Of a stretch of DNA of 30,465 nucleotides, positions 20,698-30,465 are shown piece by piece. The position numbers were made by a program, and so were the translations under genes. The stretch covers positions 860,094-890,558 of the forward strand of contig MU270041.1 of NCBI GenBank assembly GCA_021432635.1, given 5' to 3'. This DNA comes from Thozetella sp. PMI_491 (Eukaryota; Ascomycota; Sordariomycetes; Chaetosphaeriales; Chaetosphaeriaceae). How positions within the stretch are numbered: the first letter of the stretch is position 1; every line of letters starts with the position of its first letter. The notes beneath the pieces were generated by a model. The model saw nothing but the letters and a program-made list of their open reading frames with translations. It was not told where the DNA came from and searched no databases.

Positions 20698-22731
20698 TCA
20701 AGCCTGGCTAGAATGGCCAAGCATACTTTCTAGATCATTCATTATGTTCGCGTCTACATTCATGCTGTTGATCATCTGCTCCCGAGTGAATCCCGCCCAG
20801 AAAGTAGGGTCCATCTGCCTTGCTTTCTTCTCGCGGTGGATACCCTGCGCGACTTGCCTAATTTGGCTACTAGCGGTATTGGCCGCCTTCCAAACCTCGC
20901 TCAGTTTATTCAGTGCGCCAACGTTGAGTCGAATCTGTTGCCTTAGGTCTTCTTCATCCTCAATAGAGCACAACGACCATTTGCAGAGATGCACAATCGC
21001 AGAGAGTGTCAGGACACAGGTGAAAAAGTGAGTGTGGCTAAGCGCAGGGGCCGCATACGTTACCATCTTGCTAACCTCTCGTGCTGCATTCAAGATATGC
21101 CGCGTGTGCACATTGAATGCATCGAAGGATAACACGTGATTATGCGGCGCACACGACGTCACGTCTCGTGTAGGAGAAGAATCTAACTGGGAGAGGGGCT
21201 GGTGAAGCATAATGATGGAACTGGGGTTGGTCAGCGTACTTGTCTAGAGACATTGGAAGCAGATGGCTGCAACGCACGCATATGTGATGAAATGTGCTTG
21301 AAACATCATTTCATCTAACTGGCATTCCGCGTCGAGGCTGTCTCTCTTGGATCCTGGTAAGTGCATGGCCCAGTTTGTGAGAAAGGCGTCGATTCTGGAG
21401 ACACTTTGCTCCTCCGGAATATCGTTGGCCATTCGGATAACCTTTCCTAAGTTTCTCGCCGCGGCAATCCGGTAGGCGAAAGAGGAAAACTCGTGGCTAT
21501 CGCCCAAGAAAAGCTGGTCGTCAAGGTCTTCCAGGAAAAGAGGGGGGGGGATATCCTATAGACTTATTAACTTTAGGGCACAGTCATCAGAGGTATCGCT
21601 TACTCACCCCAGAAAGATACTGGCGCTCCTCGCAAGGCAGCGCCACGTCCGATGGAGCATCAAAAAGAATAAACTTGGTGACTTGGTGGACTCCTGCAAT
21701 CATTCCATCACAGACGTACAACTCCCACCAAGTCCGTCGCCAACTCTCTTCCAGCACGCGATGTTTACAGCCGTTTAGAGTCGCGAATTGTCTTTCGTTC
21801 ATGTGGATTTCAAGCGCAAAGCGTTCACAGTCAGCCAAGAGCTGTCTGGCTTTCTCCTGTTCACAGGACCCATCGAGACCGATCACGAGGAGAAGAAGTG
21901 CCTGCACTAAAAACCCATCGGCCGGGGCTGTGCGTAGGTAACATAAACGAATGGCCTCATTCAAGAAGACGGCACTGGATGCATCATCATCAAGATATAA
22001 GGATCCAATATAGCGCATGGCAGCGATGACAACATTGAAATTGCATATGCCTTCTCTCGACATCCGGAGGATGAATTCTCGCGGGAGAATAAATGGGTGG
22101 CCTGCATGAAAGTGGTGGTAAAATGCCTCAAAGGGCCGATCCACAATCGCCTCTGTTGATGGCTGATATCCTGGTGCACTGGATAAGACGATGCATTGGC
22201 CAAACAGCTGGGTTTTCACTGCTTGGGTAGGCTGAGGCCCATGTGGAACCACTGGAAGGCAGTCTCCCCCGGCGCTAGAAGCGGAAGGCGGCGAAGGGGA
22301 CGTGTCGGTTACGTTGGAACTCTGGATTGGGCTTTTGCGAGGGCCTTTGTATCCGCGCCGAGATGCAACATATACGCATTCGGAGTATGAAACAATGCAA
22401 CGCGAGCAAGGTGAACATCCATCGCACTTGAGATGCTTTTCTCTCTAGACACATCGCCGTCAGCACTGGTGTAATGGACAGTATTCCCTACTTCGAAGAC
22501 CCCAAGAGTGAGGCATAAATACAAACTGATCGAATATAGCAGACTTACGCAGGCTAGGCAAGCCGCTAGACTAGGTGGGGCTGGTAACTGCTGCGTGAGG
22601 CGCTCGCCACTTGCGTGTTCGGTTCTGCTTTTTGTAGTCGTCATGTCTGGAGTCTTGCCGGCGGAATCGGGGGTAGAGGTCGAGGTCGAGCTGGGCAAAG
22701 GCAAAAGAGCTTCTCGAGGGAACATGTCCAT
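20698..22731 (-). CDS. Zn2Cys6 transcription factor with Fungal_trans domain, four exons
   Basis: Exons are 22731-22549, 22444-21608, 21555-21278 and 21220-20698. Introns are 104, 52 and 57 bp, all joining in frame to 606 aa. The first intron splits the zinc cluster: Cys58-x2-Cys61 in exon 1, then REKHLK-Cys68, Cys74-x2-Cys77 and Cys84 in exon 2. After that come the basic stretch SRRGYKGPR and a Ser/Pro linker. The middle homology region (Fungal_trans) starts near residue 164 (RPFEAFYHHFHAGHPF). It includes WRRTWWELYVCDGMIAG (296-312) and continues through YLSGDIPPPLFLEDLDD and YASIIMLHQPLSQL across the later junctions. It is a nuclear DNA-binding activator or repressor, probably controlling the adjacent ABCG and RTA1-like genes. 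Exon 3 opens with a C9 run (21550-21542), a possible slippage point. The ATG has a strong context (GCCATGG). Confidence 0.93.
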
Positions 22732-23420
22732 GGCGACTGGTAAATGCGTATCAGGGCACCTATGGATTCGGTCCGAGAACGACGGTTATGTTATATCACG
22801 GTGAGGTGGCTGCTCTGGCGTAAGCAGCAAGCGCTCCAATACCACTGGCGAGATTTGCCTAGACTTTAGCGCAAGTTAGGCAGAGATTGCCATTGAAGTG
22901 ATGGCCAAGTGGAATAGAGACCTTGGGGGGGAGGGAGATTGATAGGGCCACAAAGGTCAGTGTGTTTATAGATGAGCTAGCGTCTAGCAGAGCCTCCTTG
23001 ATAGAGTAAAATCTGGAGAATTGCGCAATTACAGCTAGAGGGGGTGTGCCTAGAATGGAGAGATGCCAGCTCATGCAGGGACGTTGCTACAACGGTTCGC
23101 TACCTACCTGCCATAAACCCGGCCGAGCCCCCTTCCACTGTGGCGACTACTGAAAGACGCTGCGGCCAATGGAAAGGGCTGCAAGCGGGAGGCTGTACCC
23201 CTGCAGCCAACACATGCGTGGTCTAGTGCGCCATACTCGTACCAATAGCCACTAATATCTTGCAAAGAGTCGCAATTTCAGCCCCGGCTGCAAATGAGAC
23301 GTACTGACCCACATCAGGCACCTGCAGCTTACTATGGTACAGTACCTGGGGTAAAAAAAACCCCTCTACCAGGTAGTGACCAGGGGGTATCAACCAGGGT
23401 GGCACATTGCATAAAAAAGC
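22732..23420. other. Regulator promoter and left margin of the AT block
   Basis: Upstream region of the Zn2Cys6 gene with normal composition and no further gene. Its distal end carries nested inverted repeats and several CCAGG/CCTGG words (23344-23400) immediately before the AT-rich block. Confidence 0.5.
23344..23374. repeat. Nested inverted repeat at the AT-block border
   Basis: ACCTGG (23344) pairs with CCAGGT (23369-23374), and inside them GGGG (23348-23351) pairs with CCCC (23361-23364) across an A8 run. Two more CCAGG words follow within 25 bases. It may be the end of an inserted element. Confidence 0.45.
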
Positions 23421-24514
23421 TCTATATTACACAAATTTATACGTAAACAACCTATAAAAACAAGTTTCCACCCTCTACTATCCTAATACGTGTTACAAGC
23501 CACGGCAAGATAGTTCAGCTAAAGAGCTCTACTGCCAGTGCCAACTAACTACTAAGAAACAGCAGTATATACCCTTTATAATAATTCTTATACCTGCCAA
23601 GTAGATATCCATAACAAATTCAGCTACTCAAAGGACTAGATTTAGCACACAATCCATTCTAAAAACGTAACTCCTCGGGTATATTTAAGCTAGAGATATC
23701 TTCTTATAGCTAAAGATAAGTAAGACTTGATTAAATATATCTACGCCTCTAAAGAGAACTATTAGAATAGTTTCCTTAAGCTCTCTATAATACTTTTGCT
23801 AGAATCTTTAAAGAATAAGTTATAACAGTTATATTAAGCTAATTTAGATACTATTATTAAATCACTTACTAAAAGCTATTAATCTCTTTAGTAAACTAAT
23901 AAAAGTATAAAGTATAAGTAGAAGCCTACCAGAATTAGACCACTAAGATATAACATTCTATCTTATAGTCTAATAAAACCTAGGTTCCTAGTAGTTATTA
24001 TAGGAAAATATAAGTAATAAAGGTAGAAAAGAGAGGAATAAGATAATATTTATATAATAGAAGGATATTAAAAGAAAAAGGCTGGATATTTTAGAGTTAT
24101 TTTTATAGTATATTAAAAGGCCTAGATATATTCTAGGAGAAGGAATAGAGCTATATCAGTAAATTACTTATTGTGAATATACTATCTCTATTATCTATGA
24201 ATTTATCGATCAAATATAAAAGACTATAAGGAAAAAAATATTACTTATATAAGATAAAGCTCTAGGACATTAAGTAGTAGGAATAAAGGCTAATATTATA
24301 ACATTAAGATCTTATAGTTAGTATTCTTAATATATAGAGGATTCTTTCTTAAGATAGGAAGGGTAAAGACGAGTAAAGTATTAATTAATATAAGGTAAGA
24401 TCTAATAGTATAAGTGCTAAGCTTAAGTAGAGATTAATTGCTAAAGAGTAAAGGCTAATTAATCTATTTAAGTAGAGATTATAGTCTTATATATTAGGTT
24501 GCTCTTTATAGCTT

Positions 24515-24580
24515 ACTAGGCTTATTATAGTAATTTAAGTGATTTAAAGCACTAGGCTTATTATAGTGATCTAAGTAATT
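24515..24580. repeat. Two-copy 30-bp direct repeat
   Basis: Copies at 24515-24544 and 24551-24580 both start ACTAGGCTTATTATAGT and differ at three positions, all transitions. This suggests duplication before or during the mutational decay, possibly within the 3' LTR region of the element. Confidence 0.6.
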
Positions 24581-26350
24581 CTTTTTGATTAGCTAAGTAT
24601 TTATATAGATACCTAAGGTATTTATTAAGGGTTCTGCCCTTATTAACTACTACTTTAAAGCGCTAGGCTTTATTAGTAGTTATAAGGAGGTAGTTAATGC
24701 CTTACTTATAATATAAGCTCTCTTTTTTATATTAATATTTATAGTAACCTATAAATAAGCCTTATTTTATATTTATTAGTTAATAGGTTATTATAATTCT
24801 TTTCTTTTTTATTATTATATTTTAATAAGATATTTAGTTATATAGAGAAATAAAAATTTATAGCTAATAAAATTTATAAGTGTTATATATTAGCTACTTA
24901 AATTAATTTATATAGATTTATACTTTTATCTAATATAATATATTCTTTTTATTTTAAATATAATCTAATATATAAGATATTAGATAAAAAGGCGTTAAAG
25001 TGTTTTAAGTATATAAAATAAGGTTATATATATAATAAATCTTTAATAGCTTTATCTTATAAGTTTTATAGGTCTTATATATTAAGGGTATAGATTTATT
25101 AATAATTATTAATAATATTAAAATATCTAAATAATTAAAAGAAATTATGTCTTAAAGAAGAAGAGGTTAAAGAGGTATTATTTATATTATAGACATAGAT
25201 TTTTACTATAGTTAATTATCTAGCTTATTTATATAAGTAGTATAAAGCTTTAAAGACAAAGGGTATAGACTTATTTACTTAAGGGTTTATAAACTTAAAA
25301 ATTAAAGAATTAGTAGAAGCTTATACTATTAATTATTTAAGTAAGCTTAATATAGGAGATTTTTCTTCTTAGTTAGATTTTAGGTTAGACTCTTTTATAT
25401 TAACTGACCTTAATTTAATATAGGCTAGTTAAGATTTTAGAGGTAAAACTATTAAATAAGCTCTTATAAGTTCTTTAGGTATTTATTAGGTTTTTATATA
25501 TTTTTACTAGTGTTATATTCTATCTACTTAACTAGGTACTTTAATCTATCTTTAATATTATAAGAGTTTATAATATTCTTAACTTTATATTTTAATTATT
25601 TATTAACTTTTATATATTTGTCTAATCTAGTGTTTCTTAGTATTAGTTTAAACAATAAGATATAAAAGATAAAGTATATCCTTATTATTATAAGTAGTTT
25701 TAATTTATATATAACTTTACTAGTTTATTTTTTAATCTAAAATAGTCTTAACTTTTTAAAGTCTAATTTATTACTTAGTTATATTATTTTAATATTTTTT
25801 TATAAGAGATAAACCTTATCTGTCTTTTAAAAGATTAGTCTTTTTAACTTTTTCTAGTTAATATATTTACTTATTTTATTATAGATAAACTTAAGTTTTT
25901 TTTTATAAGTTTATATAAGGTTTTTAGTTTTTTAACTCTTAATCTTACTCTAAGATTTTCTTTTATATTAAGAGGAGTTTAATAGACTTTTAGTTTAAAG
26001 TTATAATTAGTAAAGAATAGGGATACCTTAGTTAATTCTTATTTAATACTATTATAAGTAAACTAGGTAATTAGTAATAATTATACCTAATTGTTTTATT
26101 TATAGTTAATATAATAATATAAATATTATTTTATAGTTTAGTTAAGTCTTTCTATTTATTTATTAAACTAAGAATAATAAGCTGTTAATAGTTAATATTT
26201 AGTTTTAAGTTAAGCTATAAGAGCTTTTTAAAAGTTTAAGGTAAATAATTTATCTTTATTATTAACTAGCTTATCTAATAGTTTATAGTTTATAATAATA
26301 TTTTTTATAAATATATAAGTTAATTCTTTAGTATTACTAGCTTTTTTATA

Positions 26351-26470
26351 TAAGATAAAGTAGCTATACTTAATAAGTTTATTAATAATTACTAAGATAT
26401 TATTAAAAAATATTTTAATTAAGGGTTTTTTTAAGAGTAATAGTTTTATAATAAAGTTTAAAAAGACTAA
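26351..26470 (-). pseudogene. Integrase core relic
   Basis: The minus strand reads ILVIINKLIKYSYF at 26351-26392, a decayed form of the D-x-x-ILVIVDRLTKYA.F box around the second catalytic Asp of Ty3/gypsy integrases; here Asp has become Asn. Upstream SLVFLNFIIKLLL corresponds to the usual …DFI..LP… segment containing the first Asp, also lost. Confidence 0.75.
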
Positions 26471-27073
26471 GCTCTATAACTTTTTAAGGATTAAAAGAGG
26501 TTATAATTCTTTATAGATCTTATATTAATTTACTTTACTTTTATTATATTTATTATATTTTTTAATTACTTCTCTTACTATTCTTTTAACTTTAAAGAAG
26601 TTATAGGTATAATATAATTATTTTAAAGTCTTAATAACTCTTTAATATTTATAAGGGAGGATTTTATATATTTTTTTTATTAGGTTTTATTATAAGGTGT
26701 TAAGGATATAGATTTTCCTATAAAATTAATAGACTTTATTTTTCTTTTCTATATTTTTACTAAGGCTATTTTATATAAAGTCTATAAAGTCTTAATTATT
26801 AAAAACTTCTTTAATTTTATTAGTTTAATTAGGGTTTAAAAGAATTTAAAAGATAGTATTTAACTCTTAAAAAGCCTAGCCTAGGCTTTTATCTTTTAAA
26901 ACTATTAAAATACTTTATATATAAGGTTTTAATTCTTATATATAGTCTTTTCTTTAGTTAAAAGTATCTACCCTAGTATTTTTTAATTCTTTTTTATATA
27001 TAATTTTAAAATTAAATTTAAAGAGAAATTTAATCTATTTAATTTATTATTTATTAAGCTCTTTATTAATTAT

Positions 27074-27190
27074 AAAATAGGTAAGGTTTTTATAGTCTAT
27101 ATAAATAATAACTTAGTGTTATACTTTATAAAGTTAAACCTTTTATTTTTTAAGGGCTTTTATAATAGCTATTAGTTCTTTATTATATAT
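27074..27190 (-). pseudogene. RNase H relic
   Basis: The minus strand reads ELIAIIKALKK, then after several stops YIDYKNLTYF. These are the mutated KELLAIVKAL and YTDHKNLTYF boxes of gypsy RNase H. At least four stop codons lie between them. Confidence 0.8.
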
Positions 27191-27449
27191 TTAGTAGTTA
27201 ATCTCTACTCTTTTAAGCCTTTTTAAAAAAAAGTAACTAAGTATAATAGTCCTTTTTTATTATATTATTTAAGTTATCCTTTTATTATAAAGTTTAAAGA
27301 GTTAGTTTTTACTTTATATAGTTTATTAGGTTTAAAAGTATAAGTATAGGTTTACTTAAGATTTTTAACTTAATAGCTTTAAAGGCTTTACTAGTTTAAT
27401 TAGTCTATTTAAACTTAGTCTCCTTATAGGTAAGCTTTATAAATAATAG

Positions 27450-28250
27450 GATAAGTTTATTATAATTTTTTACAAAGTAATAATAGTAATTAATAAATCT
27501 AAGAAAAGCTTATACTTCTTTTACTATTTCTAATAGTAGCTAGTCTTATATAACTATTACTTTCTTAGGGTTTATTCTAATAAATCTAAGGGTAATTTTA
27601 AATCTTAAAAAGATAGTTTCCTTAGTGTAAAACTTACTTTTCTCTAGTTTTATTAGGAGTTTAGCATCTTTTAAAGCTTATAATATAATATAAATATATT
27701 ATCTATATTTTATTTTATCCTTAAAGTAGATAAGAATATTATCTAGGTAAATAATATAAAATCTATTAATATAAAATTATAAGATATAATTAATTATAGC
27801 TTAAAATATAACTAGGGTATTTTATAGTTTAAAAGATATAATTAAATACTTATAATATTTATATTTAATTCTAATTACTATTTTTTATTCTTCTTCTTTT
27901 ACTATTTAGATAAGATTATAAGCTTTTTTAAGGTTAAGGTATATTATTATTATAGCTTTTATTAATTAGTCTTATAATTTAAATATTAAAGGTAATAATC
28001 TTTTATCTAGGATAATAATATTATTAAGTTATTAATAATTAATATATAATCTTTATTTTCTAGTTTTATCCTTATTTTTCTTTAGTATAAATAAGATTAA
28101 GTATCTTATTAATAAGTTTAATAGTTATATATAATCTTTCTCTAGGTTTTTATTAAGATATTATTATAAGGCTATAAGTTTTTCCTTGTTAAGTCTATAG
28201 ATTTTATATAGTTTAAGTTATTCTTTTAGTTTAATTAGTATATAATAATT
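27450..28250 (-). pseudogene. Reverse transcriptase relic
   Basis: Starting near 28230 the minus strand reads IYRLNKEKLIAL, then LILFILKKNKDKTR, INY and LLPLI, the N-terminal gypsy RT boxes. IYLDNILIYFKD at 27720-27752 is the YLDD active-site box with the second Asp changed to Asn. KLLIKLEKSKFYTKETIFL and AFLRFINYYYYFVKNY follow, the RT-connection region. Stops and two or more frame changes interrupt it. Confidence 0.85.
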
Positions 28251-28659
28251 AAACTAATTATACTTTAATAACTTTATATCTAATATCTTTTTAAATAGTT
28301 TGTTATACTTTTAATATTCTTTTAATATTTTATTTAAAGTTTTTATTATAAATACTTTAATAATTATTAATATTTTAAAGGTTTTTTTTATAGGCTTATT
28401 TAAAGATCTCTTATAAGTTACTCTAAAGGCTAAGTTTTTTTAAATATCTTTAGTTTTTTTCTCTAAGATTAGTTAGGTATATTCTTTAGGTATTAGTCTA
28501 AAAAATATCTAGTTAATTATCTAGTTAATTCTTAGATTATTTTTTTATAATTATAATATCCCTAGAATTAAATAGTATAGTTTAATTTTTATAATATTAA
28601 AGGTTATTTCTTTATTATATATATTATTAAAAGGTATAATAAGTAATTAATTTTAATGA

Positions 28660-29140
28660 TATAAGTAGTGGAATGTATATAAAAAGTGGGTCTAGCTAGC
28701 GGATCTTTTAAGGTGGAAGTGTAAGTGTATTTAAGTGTATATGTAAAAGGATAAAGATCTAAGATTTAAATCAGGGAGTAAAGCTACGTATATATAGACT
28801 ATATAGCCCTACTAATTACTATATTAAGATAGCTTATCTTTTACTATATTAGTATACTTATAAAGACTAGTGTATAAAAGACTTACTTATATTTAAAACA
28901 CTTTATCTTCTTATACGTTTTATACTCTTACTAGTGGATATATATTAAAAGGGCTTAGCGTATATTTTAGTTTGTTTTAAGCGTTTTTATATGGTATAGT
29001 TGTTTTATATAGGAGGTAGCTATTGTATAGAATCGTAGATACTTTAAGGTGTTTAGTTGTTTTTACTCACGTAGATCTTTTATAAGTATAGGGCTTTCTT
29101 ACCTGCCCTAGAGGTATGTGGCCCGTGCGTTTTATAATAT
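28660..29140. other. Less-mutated island within the AT block
   Basis: This ~0.5-kb patch keeps CpG, CpA and TpG words (for example AGCGGATC, CACGTAGATC, GCCCGTGCG) that are almost absent on either side. It sits just upstream of the pol relic, where the 5' LTR or gag would be expected. It may be an LTR, a later insertion or a short segment spared by RIP. No coding frame is seen. Confidence 0.55.
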
Positions 29141-30238
29141 ATATTTTAGAATCTATATTTAATAGTGGGTTATATATTAATATATATTATAAGCTAATAT
29201 TAAAAAGGGTATAGTTTTTATTATAATATCTCTCTTTTTATATTAAGCTAGTTCTCTTTTTATAATATATAAATAATATATAAATTCTTTTTTATTTTAA
29301 AGTAGTTATAACTAGTTAATAACTTTTAATAATATATAGTTTTCTTAAGATTTATTATTAATTATTATAATAATATTATATTAGTTATTAATAATAAAAA
29401 TATAGATAAATAGTCTTAAGTTTAAGCTAGTAGTTATTATAAGAGTCTTTATCTCTAGGTTATTTTATTAACTCTTTATAGATAATATCTATTATTTTTT
29501 ATCTAGTCTTATCCTAGAGTAGGTTATAGATATTAACTTCTTTTTATAGGGTATAGTTTATATTATATAGGATTTTTAAGTTAAGGTTTAAGTCTTATAT
29601 TAATAAATTATTTTTATATATATTTTATAGCTTTAATTTACTCTTTAGTTATTTATAAGTTAATAAGGTCTTTTCTTATAAAAGTATATCCTTATACTTT
29701 TTCTTAATATTATTATATAGTTTTTTCTATATAATAATATAAGTATATTATTAAAATATATTATATTATATTTAACTTGTTTTTATAATATATTAAAAAC
29801 TAAGGGTTTAATTTAAAGGTAGTTTATCTATTATATTAGTCCTTTATTTCTTAATACTTTATTTCTTTTTATAGGTAAGAGTTATTAATTTATTATATCT
29901 TATATTAAATAAAGAAGAAATTATATTTTAGTTTATCTATAATATATACTTTATATAGTATAATATATTATATCTAGGTAATTTCTTTATAATATTTATA
30001 TTAAAGACTTATTTAAAGGTTATCTTAATATTTTAATTATTAGTTATTTTTTAATAAGTTATAATATAAGACTTTATCTGTAAGGAATAATATATATTCC
30101 TCTTTTAAGATTAAGTTAAGTCTAATCTTTAGATATTTTTAAACTATAAATAAGGGTATATTATATATTTTCTCTATTAGTTCTTCTTTAATCTTTAATA
30201 GGCTATTAAATTCTTTCCCTTATTATCTAGGTATTGAG

Positions 30239-30465
30239 CTGGGGGTAGTCAGTGGATTTTTTTTTCGTTTCGCCCAGCGTGGCCCTGGTATGGGAGGAAC
30301 TGCATGGTGGATCTAGACCCTGGTCTGACCAGGCCATGCCAGCTCGATTTGTATAAGTAGTTAAAGGTTGCCGTCCTACCTCAGGGAGGAGGACCATCAA
30401 GTTATCAATTAACCGTCAAGATCCATCAGTCTATTATTCTAGCAATCAACTTCATACATTCATTT
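30239..30465 (+). promoter_or_regulatory. Probable promoter and 5' leader of a gene beyond the window
   Basis: Composition returns to normal within a few bases. The inverted repeat CCTGGTCTGACCAGG (30319-30333) precedes TATAAGTA (30352). The final ~60 bases are rich in CAATCAAC/CATTCATTT-type leader sequence with no ATG before the window ends. The TATAAGTA and AGCAATCAAC words match those of the defensin-like gene. The gene itself is not visible. Confidence 0.4.

Larger units (their letters stand above)
23421..30238 (-). mobile_element. Degraded Ty3/gypsy LTR retrotransposon, RIP-saturated
   Basis: A 6.8-kb block of extreme AT content. Read on the minus strand, eroded pol motifs remain in the order RT, RNase H, integrase, the Ty3/gypsy order. 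Frames are full of TAA/TAG and shift several times, so nothing is functional. Surviving C is nearly always in CpT and surviving G in ApG, as expected if CpA and CpG sites on both strands were mutated to exhaustion by RIP. The right border at 30238 is abrupt. LTRs could not be paired by eye. Confidence 0.88.

Overview
The window reads as nuclear DNA of a filamentous ascomycete (Pezizomycotina, probably a Sordariomycete; the rank below subphylum is inference). The genes carry short introns (52-104 bp) with GTAAGT-like donors. One precursor has a Kex2-type KR site. There is a Zn2Cys6 regulator, an RTA1-like protein and a fungal ABCG half-transporter. The gene-bearing interior of ordinary base composition is flanked by extremely AT-rich blocks that look mutated by RIP (repeat-induced point mutation).

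Layout. 1-1640 is an AT-rich block that opens with CTAG/TACTAGTA-rich repeats. 1641-9142 is gene-poor: a small Thr/Val-rich ORF (2319-2558, -), a Ser/Thr-rich surface-type protein with a DUF7908-like C-terminus (4140-5477, -) and an ankyrin-repeat gene of two exons (7495-8523, -). At 9143-9810 (+) is a two-exon secreted protein whose Cys/His arrangement recalls CheD/CNF1-type glutamine deamidases. At 12741-13072 (+) is a three-exon gene for a 69-residue prepropeptide with a textbook CS-alpha-beta defensin cysteine pattern. Its last exon is only 19 nt, so it is easily missed.

14583-22731 holds three minus-strand genes in a row: an RTA1-family membrane protein (4 exons, 306 aa), an ABCG half-transporter (5 exons, 643 aa) and a Zn2Cys6/Fungal_trans regulator (4 exons, 606 aa). 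This looks like a small membrane-stress/efflux module with its own regulator. The octamer ATCGGCGA occurs three times between regulator and transporter. The variant GTCGGCGA occurs twice upstream of the RTA1 gene, once beside a 28-bp near-palindrome. The defensin gene lies 1.5 kb beyond the end of this module, so a peptide-plus-protection locus is a testable idea, not a shown fact.

23421-30238 is a degraded Ty3/gypsy retrotransposon on the minus strand. RT, RNase H and integrase boxes are still readable in order despite many stops, and residual C is almost confined to CpT and residual G to ApG. A less-mutated island sits at about 28660-29140. At 30239 the composition switches abruptly to normal, and 30239-30465 looks like the promoter/5'UTR of a gene beyond the window. 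I saw no tRNA, rRNA or CRISPR array.
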